From NCBI GenBank assembly GCA_947441065.1, contig CANESI010000004.1:62001-126000 (forward strand): DNA of 64,000 nucleotides, in the 5' to 3' direction. Positions 43,862 to 52,869 of the stretch are shown piece by piece. This stretch comes from Caulobacteraceae bacterium. Lineage in GTDB: Bacteria; Pseudomonadota; Alphaproteobacteria; Caulobacterales; Caulobacteraceae. The position numbers and the translations under genes were made by a program. The stretch's first letter is position 1, and each line of letters starts with the position of its first letter. The notes under the pieces were generated by a model, which saw only the letters and a program-made list of their open reading frames with translations, did no database searches and was not told the DNA's origin.

Positions 43862-44413
43862 ATGACATCCACCCAGCCACTTTCGCGCCGCCACACATTG
43901 AAGGCTGCCCTGTTTGCCATTGCCGCAGCCACCCTGACCTTCACCGCAGTACCAGCGGTTGCCGCGCCGGTTGCCAACATCGTCGGTACCGCCGCCGCTT
44001 CGGCTGATCACACAACACTGGTTGCTGCCGTCAAGGCTGCTGGGCTCGTCGACACCTTGTCGGGCAAGGGTCCGTTCACGGTCTTCGCGCCAACTAACGC
44101 AGCCTTTGCTAAGTTGCCAGCTGGCACTGTCGACAATCTGTTGAAGCCAGAAAACAAGGCGCAACTCCAGTCGGTACTGACCTATCATGTTGTCGCTGGC
44201 AAACTGATGGCCAAGGACGTCTTGGCTGCGATTAAAGCAGGCGGTGGCAAGGCTATTGTCACTACTGTCCAGGGCGGCAATCTGACCGCATCGGTAATGG
44301 GCGAGACGGTCATGCTGACCGACACCAAAGGCCGCATGGCGCATGTCACTGCCACCGACCTTGATACAACCAATGGCGTCATCCACGTCATCGACAGCGT
44401 CGTACTGCCATAA
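43862..44413 (+). CDS. Fasciclin (FAS1) domain protein, exported
   Basis: A 183-residue protein from the ATG at 43862 (AAAGGACG upstream) with a signal peptide (RRHTLKAALFAIAAATLTFTAVPAVAA, with a twin arginine). One FAS1 domain follows: LVAAVKAAGLVDTLSGKGPFTVFAPTNAAFAKLP.., LTYHVVAGKLMA, and the C-terminal VTATDLDTTNGVIHVIDSVVLP. Such single-domain bacterial proteins are secreted or envelope adhesion proteins. A hairpin terminator follows 28 bp after the stop. Confidence 0.92.
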   Translation: MTSTQPLSRRHTLKAALFAIAAATLTFTAVPAVAAPVANIVGTAAASADHTTLVAAVKAAGLVDTLSGKGPFTVFAPTNAAFAKLPAGTVDNLLKPENKAQLQSVLTYHVVAGKLMAKDVLAAIKAGGGKAIVTTVQGGNLTASVMGETVMLTDTKGRMAHVTATDLDTTNGVIHVIDSVVLP

Positions 44414-44440
44414 GTCTGGCGTGATCGCGAATAGATTGGA

Positions 44441-44470
44441 GGCGGGTCGACAACGGCTCGCCCCTTTTGT
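44441..44470 (+). terminator. Rho-independent terminator after the fasciclin gene
   Basis: GGCGGGTCG and CGGCTCGCC form a nine-pair stem with two G-U pairs and an ACAA loop (44441-44462), followed by CCTTTTGT. It lies 28 bp beyond the fasciclin stop. Confidence 0.6.
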
Positions 44471-44760
44471 TTCGGCTGCCTTTTTGGTGCGGAGCACCCA
44501 ACGCCTTCATTCTTGAAAGTGGGAACGACGATGGGCATCTGACGGCCAACATGTCTCATAAACAATCACGGAACGGGTGGTTGAGGTGTTTTCGGTAAGC
44601 CGGATGCCGCTATCAGCCAAGCGCTATGACCAACCGATCCGGATTGCCGGACACGGCGACGGCCAGGGTCACAAGATCGGCACAGCTTAACGCCGAGACG
44701 CCAGAGCCCACGTCACCACGGATGCCAGCTTCGCCGTAATGACTTGAACACCTCGGGCGT

Positions 44761-45089
44761 TATGGTGTGCATTGTCAAGAGACAGTTATTTGAGAGCCCC
44801 CTTGGGGCAATCGCGGTTCGTCTCAACCCCTCGAATATCTGGATTGTTCAATTCAATCAGACCCTTTGAAGCCTAGACGGCGAATGAGGCAGATTGGGGC
44901 AAATCAGGGCAATTGACCGCCAAAGGCCCAATGTTCCGCTCATGTTCCGCCCTAGGTACAAAATAGCCATCAGGACAGGCCTCAAAGCCTTGCGCTATAC
45001 GGGATTGCGAAATATGGAGAGCCCAATAAGTCTCCGCGGGAGAATGTCGGGACAACTCTGTCAGTTACACCACGCGCTGGGACACGATC
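44761..45089. repeat. 329-bp direct repeat, copy B
   Basis: This segment is the same length as 38645-38973 and aligns over its whole extent. It begins TATGGTGTGCATTGTCAAG and ends GTTACACCACGCGCTGGGACACGATC. This copy's right end is closer to the IS256-type end at 43725-43750 than copy A's. Short open frames inside both copies are not conserved well enough to be a gene. The gap from 44471 to 44760 shows nothing recognisable. Confidence 0.7.
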
Positions 45090-45154
45090 GTTTAAACAAA
45101 GGAGAAAACTTGGGAGACTTGAAGAGCAGCACGCATCAGCCTTCAAATCCCTGA

Positions 45155-46609
45155 TCAGAACAGTTGCATCAGCTGCACATAGCCGAACGTCGTATTTCCT
45201 TGTCGCGAGGCGTTAGGGGCGTTCTTGGCAAACTCGCCATTTAGGATCGCGGATGCGCCAATCTCAAGCTCAAGACTTTGAGGCTGCAACCAGTAGCGCA
45301 TGCGTGCCTCGTAAAAATGACCGATAAAGTCTCCGGAGGCACCTGATCGGTCTTGCACGCCTGCCGATACCCAGGCGTCGCGAGGCTCGGCAAGCGAGGC
45401 CGCTTTGTAGGCGAGCCTAAAATCGAGCCGGGCGCTGGGCCTCAATTCAATACGGCCGCCCGGAGCGTCAATGTTGGCCGTCGTTAATGGGCCATGGATC
45501 CCCGTGTGGCCAAGATCGCTGCGCCGTCCCCCAAAGAGTCGCTCGAACTGCTCGTAGTTTGCGTCGGTTGGGTCTTGGTCCCCACTGGCGAAATAGTAGT
45601 CAAGCTGCACGCGGGGGCGCCACGGGTGATCGAATGTGTGGCCTAGGTGGGCATAGAGCATCGATGCGTCCACGGCGAGGTCACGCAGATCGCCTGCGCC
45701 CGTGGTCTGGCGCCTCGTACCGCTTCGTCTGGAAGCTTCAATATCGAAATCGAGGCGGCCCGCTTTCGGCGCACGGTAAAGACGAAAACCCGGCTGCAGG
45801 TAATGCCTGTTCGGCGTTGCAACCGTATTGGTGTCGCGCTCTTCGAGATCATAGAGGAAGACTTCCGCCCACAGGTCAGGGAAAATCTCACCAAGCACGT
45901 CGGCGCGGCGATAGTGCGCACCCAGCAACCGGCGCCCCCACTCCTCCTCGTCTCCGGAAAGTTCATTCTCACCAAGTGACGCTCGGTCATTTGGTAGACG
46001 CCCCAAGGGGGAAACCGCTACGAGATGCAGTTCGTCACCGCGCTGGTTTGTGGATCGCCAATAGGCTCCCGTGTAAGCAAAGATCACATTTGCCATATCG
46101 ACACGCTCAAGGACGCGCTGGCTGCCAATAGCAAGGGTCTGGCGGCCAAGTTTCAGCGATGCGGTCTTCGAGCCAAGCGCCCCGTCAAGATCGAACCGAA
46201 CGTAGGCCTGAAGAACGTCCAGAGGATCGACGATGCCCGTCGTCAGCGGTGTGCCACTGTCATCCAGATAGGCGCGCGCATCCTGCAACTCAAATCCAGC
46301 CGCGATCGGACCTGAATCGGCTTCAACCAAGAATAGGTTGCGGAACCCCAGCACTTGGTCGCCGCCCTTGCCACCGGATCGGAACTGACCATCAAGCGTT
46401 TCATAACGAGCGCGGGTGACACCCTCGATCTTTAGCCAGTCCGGTGCCTGAAGCGCGTCGGCCAAGCGCCAAGGCTCTTGCGTCTGAGCGAAGGCGGAGG
46501 GACCTTGAATGAGACAGGCGAGGGCCAATGCCGCCATGCGGCTTGCCCAGAGGAGCCGTGTGTCCTGCTTGGCGCTGGATGGCGAAGGTCTCAGACACTG
46601 TGTTTCCAT
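45155..46609 (-). CDS. Alginate-export-type outer-membrane porin
   Basis: A protein of about 484 residues from the ATG at 46609. It has a signal peptide (LLWASRMAALALACLIQGPSAFA), then a long beta-barrel with AlgE-like features: WLKIEGVTRARYETLDGQFR, LGRQTLAIGSQRVLERVDMANV and repeated alternating strands ending in FGYVQLMQLF with a terminal aromatic. The family is a monomeric 18-stranded barrel for anionic solutes, but homologues outside pseudomonads carry other compounds. No alginate genes are nearby, so the substrate is open. It stands alone beside repeat copy B. Confidence 0.82.
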   Translation of the reverse strand: METQCLRPSPSSAKQDTRLLWASRMAALALACLIQGPSAFAQTQEPWRLADALQAPDWLKIEGVTRARYETLDGQFRSGGKGGDQVLGFRNLFLVEADSGPIAAGFELQDARAYLDDSGTPLTTGIVDPLDVLQAYVRFDLDGALGSKTASLKLGRQTLAIGSQRVLERVDMANVIFAYTGAYWRSTNQRGDELHLVAVSPLGRLPNDRASLGENELSGDEEEWGRRLLGAHYRRADVLGEIFPDLWAEVFLYDLEERDTNTVATPNRHYLQPGFRLYRAPKAGRLDFDIEASRRSGTRRQTTGAGDLRDLAVDASMLYAHLGHTFDHPWRPRVQLDYYFASGDQDPTDANYEQFERLFGGRRSDLGHTGIHGPLTTANIDAPGGRIELRPSARLDFRLAYKAASLAEPRDAWVSAGVQDRSGASGDFIGHFYEARMRYWLQPQSLELEIGASAILNGEFAKNAPNASRQGNTTFGYVQLMQLF

Positions 46610-46760
46610 AATTCGAAAAATATCGAAATGATGGTCTAAAGACAATTGAAGGTTTCAAGACAGCGGCGCTCGGTCTTAGCACGCCATAAGGCTGCCTCAC
46701 CCGCCCAATGCCCCCTTAGGTACCTGGCCGTGTCAATCGACGGTTCGGTGTAGGATTGAT

Positions 46761-47675
46761 CTAGGACGCGGGCTCAAGAAGGCGCGCGCGTAAGAGGGCG
46801 AGCTCAGAGTTGGAAACACCAAGGCGCTTAGAGACAAAGGTCTGAACCGATCCATAATCCTTAATGATCTGATCTAGCGCCGCTTCCAGATAGGCTGGGT
46901 CTGCCCGCAGGAGCGGGGCGATCAATTCAGCCTGTGTCCCGCGCATGGCGCTATAGGCATCATTGGCCGCGCTTGTCGCTGCGCCAGTGCCTGTCGCCCG
47001 AAAATCTCCGGCCTTCTCAGTCAACACATAGTCTGCCACCGCATCAGCCCGCGAAACACCAAGGGACATGAGGATCAGAGCCGCCGCCAACCCCGTTCTG
47101 TCCTTGCCCGCTGTGCAATGAAAGAGCAGCGGGGTCTGGTAGGACACGAGGTGGTGAAAAATCTCGCTATACTGGTCTGCATACTGCTCCGGCATCTGCT
47201 GGTAGAAACCGATCATAGCTTGGCGAACATCGGCCGGTCTTGCATTGGGCGCGGTAAGGACGGCCATCAGCGCCATTTCGCCCTTGGTGCTGTAAGACTT
47301 AAACAGAACCGAAGGCTCGCCCGCGCGCCAATTGGTCGGCTCCGCAGCCCGCTCGGCTGTGGTGCGAAAATCAACGATCGTGGATATTCCAAGGGGAGCA
47401 AGAACGACATAATCCTGATCCGTTAGGCGCGCCAAGGTGCCCGAGCGATAGAGCTTGCCCCAGCGCACCTGGCGGCGTCCATCGGCGGTACGATAGCCGC
47501 CTAGATCACGAAAGTTCCGTTGGCCCGTCAAGGCTAAGGTCCGGCTATGGGCAATTTGGCTTTCATTGACGGACGGCGAACCTTTAAGGTCCGCCGCCTG
47601 CGCCATGACGGGCATAGCCGCGATCTGAAGAGCCAAAACCAGGCCCAGGAGGTTTGGATGGTTTTGACGCTTCAT
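46761..47675 (-). CDS. Exported tyrosine-phosphatase-like protein
   Basis: About 304 residues from the ATG at 47675 (GGAG 9 nt upstream; the frame opens with a GTG at 47696). A signal peptide (HPNLLGLVLALQIAAMPVMAQA) precedes NFRDLGGYRTADGRRQVRWGKLYRSG and the catalytic loop HCTAGKDRTG (Cys-x5-Arg), the pattern of the bacterial tyrosine/lipid phosphatase group (Y_phosphatase3). Being periplasmic, it probably strips phosphate from small esters rather than from proteins. It directly follows a TonB receptor gene (25 bp or so), and the phosphonate locus lies upstream, pointing to phosphorus acquisition. Confidence 0.88.
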   Translation of the reverse strand: MKRQNHPNLLGLVLALQIAAMPVMAQAADLKGSPSVNESQIAHSRTLALTGQRNFRDLGGYRTADGRRQVRWGKLYRSGTLARLTDQDYVVLAPLGISTIVDFRTTAERAAEPTNWRAGEPSVLFKSYSTKGEMALMAVLTAPNARPADVRQAMIGFYQQMPEQYADQYSEIFHHLVSYQTPLLFHCTAGKDRTGLAAALILMSLGVSRADAVADYVLTEKAGDFRATGTGAATSAANDAYSAMRGTQAELIAPLLRADPAYLEAALDQIIKDYGSVQTFVSKRLGVSNSELALLRARLLEPAS

Positions 47676-47721
47676 GATCTCTAACTCCAATTTCACCGAA
47701 TCAACAGGTCTGTAGACCGAC

Positions 47722-50079
47722 TTACATTTTCAGATTGATTTCAAAGCCAAAGGTGCGTGGATCATTGAAGAACCCATTCACACCGGCCGTAACGCTTTGG
47801 CTCTTGTAGAACACATGTTCTTCATTGAGCAGGTTACGCGACCAGATCGACACGGTCGCCTTGCCCGCTGCGGTTGGAATATCGGTTAGGGCGATGCGAG
47901 CATTGACAATCATCGCCTCGTCACCCTTGGGCTGTTTCACAGTCACTGCGCGGGTAACAGGATCGTAGGCGACGTCCGTATAGTTGGCATAGTAACCGGA
48001 GTCGTAGTTCGCATCGATGTGGCTAACAAACTTAGCCCCCCACAGCGGGGCCTCATAATCGAGGGCAACGCTTCCGGAATTTTCAGGCGTATAGACCTGA
48101 TAGATTGGGATCGGCGCCGTGATCAACTGGCCATTTGACTGAGGGAAAGGATTTTTGGTCGCTGGAATATCGACAACATTATGGGCGTAGTTCGCCGTCA
48201 GGGTAAGATTATCCGTCGCTGCGAGCGTGAAGTCGGCCTCAAAGCCTTTGAGATCGCCCTCCCCCGGTGCATTGGTGGTTTCTGTCGTCGTCCGCAGGGT
48301 CGTCAGCAGCTTACCCGTTACAGGGTCGATTTGCTGATACTGGGCGCTGAAATCCAGTTGGATGTCCTTATAGGTGCCCGTATAGGCCGCGACGTTCAAG
48401 CGCGCGCGATTGTCGAAAAACTCCGTCTTGGCCCCAACTTCAAACATGGTGACCACTTCAGGATTGAAGGCGGAATAGAAGAGCGAACGCGAATTTGCAC
48501 CGCCCGACTTATAGCCGCTACTCCACTTTCCATAGACCATCATGTCATCAGAGACGTCATAGGCCACGTTGATGAGGGGGTCGAACCGGCTCCAAGAGCT
48601 GTCAAGAATACGGGGGGCAGAGACGCCGTTCACAGAAGGAAGGGCACCATTGATGATATTGAGTTTGCCTACCTTCTCGTCTTGGGTCCAACGACCGCCG
48701 GCAGTGATGTGAAGGGCCTTTGCAAGGATCGGCGGGTTATAGGTCACCTGACCAAAGACGCCCTTACTGGTCGTGCGCACGCGGCTGGCCCGGTCAATTC
48801 TTTGCTTAGAATAGTCCAAAGATAGGGGGGTATAGGCCGATCCCGCGGCGTCGGTGAATTGAACCGTGTTGAAGGCCTGCGCATTGTCCTCGACGTTTTC
48901 GCGATAATAGAGGGCACCGAACATATATTTCAGACTGTCCGTATCACCGATCAATTGGAACTCTTGGCTCACCTGATCCTGTGTGAACTGCGCTAAACTG
49001 ATACGGGCAAAGCCAACGCCGGTGAATATGCCGGTCTGGTTGAGCATGGTCACAGCCGCAGAGCCATTGTCATACTGACCCTGGCTCAGGTCACGGCTCG
49101 AGGTGATGGACTTTAGCACCAGATTATCCGCAAGATCCCAATCGAGGGTTAGGCGGTGACCCGAGGTCTTACCAATGCTGGGCTGTTGGGGAACACCAAC
49201 ATTGCCTTTTGTAGCGCGGCTGCTCTGGATCGTCGAGGCGGCGGCATATTTAAGAGAGCCAGGCGCGAGGAGTTGGAAATAGAGCGTTGTGGTCGCGTCA
49301 TAGGAATTGTCATAGCCGTAATAGGCGCTGAACTTAGAGGTCGGCTCCCAAAGCAGACCAGCGTGAATACCGCGTCTTTCATAGCCATTAAAATCATCCG
49401 CCGTGGCAAGCGGGTTCGTGACCGTGCCGTCACGTGCTGAAATCACGCCATCGAGCTTGAAGGCAAGATTGGCGATGCTGGGCATATCCAGGTGCAGCTC
49501 GCTCTTGTAAGAGCCGAAATTGCCGACGCCCGCTGTCGTCGACAGCTTGAACATGCCGCTCGGCTTTTTGGTCACGATGCTGACCGCGCCGCCTTCGGTG
49601 TTACGGCCAAAGAGCGTGCCTTGTGGACCCTTCAGGACCTCGATGTTTTCGATGTCGTACAGCGCAGCACCCAGGCCTTGCGGGCGGCCCATATAGACAC
49701 CGTCGATATAGACGCCGACGCCTTGGTCGCGTGCAGGCTGGTTACTGTCAGACAGGACGCCAATGCCGCGGATATTCATGATCAGCGCGCCCGGACGCGA
49801 GAAGAATGGAGCCACCTTCAAGGAAGGAATAGCACCGTCTCCAAGATCGACGAGCGAGCCGATATGACGATCTTCTAGAGCTTGAGAGGTCATGACCGAA
49901 ATGGAGATCGGCGTGTCCTGCAGGTTTTCACTACGCTTTTGCGCCGTAACAACGATCTCTTCGAGACCAACCGCGTCAGGCTTCGCCTCAGCGGCGGCTT
50001 CTGCGGCAACGGCTTGAGCTGTTAGACCCAAGGCTAGTGAAAAAACGCTGGTTGTCGCCAAAAGTTTGAAGATTCGCAC
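47722..50079 (-). CDS. TonB-dependent outer-membrane receptor
   Basis: A 785-residue receptor with a signal peptide (cleavage near AQAVAA), the TonB-box-like EEIVVTAQKRSENLQDTPIS, a plug domain ending around GRNTEGGAVSIVTKKP, and a barrel ending in FGFEINLKM. It starts with GTG at 50079 behind the strong site TAGGAGG. It is of the common alphaproteobacterial group whose ligands are mostly unassigned. It shares an operon with the phosphatase-like gene and is adjacent to C-P lyase genes on the same strand (220-bp gap), so uptake of a phosphorus compound is a fair guess. Confidence 0.92.
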   Translation of the reverse strand: MRIFKLLATTSVFSLALGLTAQAVAAEAAAEAKPDAVGLEEIVVTAQKRSENLQDTPISISVMTSQALEDRHIGSLVDLGDGAIPSLKVAPFFSRPGALIMNIRGIGVLSDSNQPARDQGVGVYIDGVYMGRPQGLGAALYDIENIEVLKGPQGTLFGRNTEGGAVSIVTKKPSGMFKLSTTAGVGNFGSYKSELHLDMPSIANLAFKLDGVISARDGTVTNPLATADDFNGYERRGIHAGLLWEPTSKFSAYYGYDNSYDATTTLYFQLLAPGSLKYAAASTIQSSRATKGNVGVPQQPSIGKTSGHRLTLDWDLADNLVLKSITSSRDLSQGQYDNGSAAVTMLNQTGIFTGVGFARISLAQFTQDQVSQEFQLIGDTDSLKYMFGALYYRENVEDNAQAFNTVQFTDAAGSAYTPLSLDYSKQRIDRASRVRTTSKGVFGQVTYNPPILAKALHITAGGRWTQDEKVGKLNIINGALPSVNGVSAPRILDSSWSRFDPLINVAYDVSDDMMVYGKWSSGYKSGGANSRSLFYSAFNPEVVTMFEVGAKTEFFDNRARLNVAAYTGTYKDIQLDFSAQYQQIDPVTGKLLTTLRTTTETTNAPGEGDLKGFEADFTLAATDNLTLTANYAHNVVDIPATKNPFPQSNGQLITAPIPIYQVYTPENSGSVALDYEAPLWGAKFVSHIDANYDSGYYANYTDVAYDPVTRAVTVKQPKGDEAMIVNARIALTDIPTAAGKATVSIWSRNLLNEEHVFYKSQSVTAGVNGFFNDPRTFGFEINLKM

Positions 50080-50299
50080 GGAGGCCTCCTAAGCACATTG
50101 GAGGCCTTGGTTACACAGGTGCCGCGTCAGATTTTTCACACATATTTGACTAAAAATGGATATATAAATGGCAGATTTAATACATCACTGCCAATAGAGA
50201 CTGATAATTTCACATTCATAAATAGAAAATGATCTCTATTGCCTCGATATCCATGGAATTTATTCAAAAAAGATAGATTACATATTTGATCAATTTTTA

Positions 50300-50989
50300 T
50301 CAATTTGCAAAACGAGATATTTTTACCACATTGAATGGATCCTGACGGGTCTCTTGCTTGAAAAGGGCTAGGGTTTCAAACTTATGATTCCCCTCAAAGG
50401 GCGCGAATCGATCCGACAGGGCGCGAACCACCTTTGCCCGCAGCGCCTCGTCCTTAATGCTACCCGTTAGGGTCATGTGAAATCGAAAGTCTTCAAAAAT
50501 ATAGGGATAGCCGAACTCTTGGAGCCAAAGATCCTGTTGAGGTGAAAGGCGCGCACGGCGGCGACGTTCAAGATCGGCGTCAGAGAGCGGCGCGCGAAAA
50601 GGTTCAAACTCGGTCACGCAGGCTCTATGTAACTGATCCATCTCAACGCAGGCTGCCGCGAGCCGAAAAGCTATGAACGGGCCGATATCAGACACTTCAA
50701 TCGGCGCCGCAAAGGGCGCCTTGGCCTGACAAAAGGCCTCTAGAGCCTGAACCAGTTCGTCTTGGCTGCGATCAGCCGACAGTTCGAAGGGCGCTTTAAG
50801 CGTGGCATGAAACCCATAGCCACGTGGATCAGCCGTCAAACCATCGAGATCCAGATCCTCCAGGCCCGGCAAGGGCGCGCGGGGGTCGACCGGCCGATCA
50901 AAGGCGTCTCGACCCAGAAAGGTCGCGGCAGCAAGGGTGAGCGGCGCATCGGCCTCTGGGCAATAATAGATCGCGTAGCGCGCTGTCAT
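50300..50989 (-). CDS. DUF1045 (TIGR03223) phosphonate-metabolism protein, 2H-phosphoesterase-like
   Basis: About 229 residues from the ATG at 50989, whose ATGA overlaps the phnM stop. Two H-x-T motifs are visible, H61-A-T63 in GYGFHATLKAPF and H171-M-T173 in FRFHMTLTGSI, the arrangement of 2H phosphoesterases that open cyclic phosphodiesters. Family members are found next to C-P lyase genes. A role in handling the cyclic phosphoribosyl product, normally the job of PhnP, is possible; no phnP is in the window. Confidence 0.85.
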   Translation of the reverse strand: MTARYAIYYCPEADAPLTLAAATFLGRDAFDRPVDPRAPLPGLEDLDLDGLTADPRGYGFHATLKAPFELSADRSQDELVQALEAFCQAKAPFAAPIEVSDIGPFIAFRLAAACVEMDQLHRACVTEFEPFRAPLSDADLERRRRARLSPQQDLWLQEFGYPYIFEDFRFHMTLTGSIKDEALRAKVVRALSDRFAPFEGNHKFETLALFKQETRQDPFNVVKISRFAN

Positions 50990-52128
50990 GCCACCAAACG
51001 CCCCTCGCACCACACCCGCCGAACCGTTGGCCAACCTGGATTTTGATAGCCTATCCGGACCAGATCTGCACGCCGACCTTCGACAATCGCCCCTCGGTCG
51101 CTCAATCCTGCGATCCGAGCCGGGTTGTCGGTGACTGTGGCAATGGCATCAGCCAGTGTCCAGTTGAACGGGGCTTCGGTAAGTTGGAAGGCGGCCCTTA
51201 TCATGGATAGGGGGATATAGTCTGACGCCAAGACATCCAACAGGCCCGCCTCAGCACAGTCTCGAGCCCCCAGATTGCCCGAATGGGATGCGCCGCGAAC
51301 GAAATTAGGGGCACCCATCACATTGAGCATACCGCGCTCATGGGCCAAGCGGGCAGCAGCGATAGAGACCGGGAATTCCGATGCGATGCAGCCATTGTCC
51401 CATGACTCCTCGACATGGTCGGGACTTTCATCATCGTGGCTCATCAGGGGAATAGATTCCTTGTGCGCCATAGCAACCACATAGGCGCGGTTCGCCGGGG
51501 CCACTGATTGGTCGCGCCAAGCGGTATGGGTGGCGAGCATCTCAGCCACCTCACTGGCACCATGGCCAGACGAGACCATACGTTCCTCAAAGCGTTTCAA
51601 ATCGGCGGTTTGACGCTGGCCTGGGGTGTGGTCCATCACGGACAAGAGGCGAAGACGGGGATGGTGCCGATAGGGCTCCATCAGGTCGGTGAGCTCGGGA
51701 TTGGTGACCTCAGCGCGCAGATGCAGCAGATGGTCGACCCGAAGCATGCCTTGGCTTGCCGCATAGTCCACACCGCTGATCATTGGCGCTAGGGCATCCT
51801 TACGATCCAGCCCCTCCTTACGACCATGAAGGCTGAGACTATCGAAAACGGTCGTGATGCCTGCTGCTGCACACTGGCCATCATGGGCCAAGGCTGCACC
51901 AACAGCATCCCATTGCGCGCCGGGACGGGGTTGAAAATGCTTTTCAAGATTGTCCGTATGGATATCAACCAGCCCAGGGATCAAGAGGTCGTCCCCTAGG
52001 CACTCAGCCCCCAGGGCCGGTTGATCGCTAGGAACAATGTCACGGATCAACCCGTTCTCAATCACCAGGTTGCCGCAAACGACACCCGATGGTGTCACGA
52101 TCTGGCGACAAAAAAGCGTAAGGGTCAC
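50986..52128 (-). CDS. phnM: PhnM, alpha-D-ribose 1-methylphosphonate 5-triphosphate diphosphatase (copy 1)
   Basis: A 380-residue amidohydrolase-superfamily enzyme. Metal-site motifs are VDIHTDNLEKHFQPRP, the aspartate/histidine in SHDDES, and ASDYIP near the C-terminus. PhnM removes diphosphate from the ribose triphosphate intermediate ahead of PhnJ. It overlaps phnL (4 bp) and the DUF1045 gene (4 bp), so it is the penultimate gene of the leftward phnGHIJKLM unit. A second phnM lies at 57742. Confidence 0.93.
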   Translation of the reverse strand: MTLTLFCRQIVTPSGVVCGNLVIENGLIRDIVPSDQPALGAECLGDDLLIPGLVDIHTDNLEKHFQPRPGAQWDAVGAALAHDGQCAAAGITTVFDSLSLHGRKEGLDRKDALAPMISGVDYAASQGMLRVDHLLHLRAEVTNPELTDLMEPYRHHPRLRLLSVMDHTPGQRQTADLKRFEERMVSSGHGASEVAEMLATHTAWRDQSVAPANRAYVVAMAHKESIPLMSHDDESPDHVEESWDNGCIASEFPVSIAAARLAHERGMLNVMGAPNFVRGASHSGNLGARDCAEAGLLDVLASDYIPLSMIRAAFQLTEAPFNWTLADAIATVTDNPARIAGLSDRGAIVEGRRADLVRIGYQNPGWPTVRRVWCEGRLVA

Positions 52129-52859
52129 GCTGCAGACTCCATGTCCATTTTGAAGGAAGACACGTCAAAATGTCGGGTCGCCACAGCATCACGGACATCT
52201 TGATCATGAAAAATGCCAATCATGGCGGCGCCCTTATCTAAAGCGGCCTTGATAAGCGCAACGACGGTTTCGCGGTTGGTCGCATCCAGAGATGCGGTCG
52301 GCTCGTCGAGCAGAAGGACGGGATATTCCCGAATGAAACTGCGAGCAATATTGACCCTTTGTTGCTCGCCGCCTGAAAAGGTTGCTGGCGGCAAGGACCA
52401 CAGGGCCTCAGGCAACCTCAGGCTGCGCAAGAGGCTCACTGCGCGCGACTTAGCCTCCTCGGGGTCAACACCATTGCCAAGCAATGGCTCAATCACGAGG
52501 TCGATGGTGGAGATACGTGGAATGACGCGAAGAAACTGACTGACATAACCCATAGAGCGGCGACGTACGGCGGCAACCATATGGGGTGAGGCTTTGGTGA
52601 TATCGACATAGGCGCCGTCATGCTGCACCTCGACGCAGCCCCCAGACGCCAAATAGTTGCCATAGATTGTCCGCATCAGCGTGGACTTACCGATCCCAGA
52701 GTCGCCGACAAAAACCACGCACTCTCCCGGAGCGACTTCCAAGTTTAGCGATTCAAAAACAGGGATCTCAATCGAACCTTGATTATGGAGCGTGAATTGC
52801 TTTTTCAGATTGGTCACCCGAATAGACGGGGCCTGACCATTGTGCTTCGACTGTTGCAT
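52125..52859 (-). CDS. phnL: PhnL, C-P lyase ABC-type ATPase subunit
   Basis: About 244 residues from the ATG at 52859 (AAGGG upstream, 10 bp after the phnK stop). It has Walker A GDSGIGKSTL, signature [15 protein letters not shown] and Walker B LLLDEPTASLD. PhnL is required for C-P lyase function and belongs to the core cluster, although it is an ABC ATPase without a membrane partner. Confidence 0.93.
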   Translation of the reverse strand: MQQSKHNGQAPSIRVTNLKKQFTLHNQGSIEIPVFESLNLEVAPGECVVFVGDSGIGKSTLMRTIYGNYLASGGCVEVQHDGAYVDITKASPHMVAAVRRRSMGYVSQFLRVIPRISTIDLVIEPLLGNGVDPEEAKSRAVSLLRSLRLPEALWSLPPATFSGGEQQRVNIARSFIREYPVLLLDEPTASLDATNRETVVALIKAALDKGAAMIGIFHDQDVRDAVATRHFDVSSFKMDMESAA

Positions 52860-52869
52860 GAGTGTGCCC

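Noticed and set aside
44873-45055. Minus-strand frame inside repeat copy B that is similar in copy A
   Set aside because: Copy A has a stop inside the same frame and substitutions do not favour third positions, so the repeat is not treated as coding.
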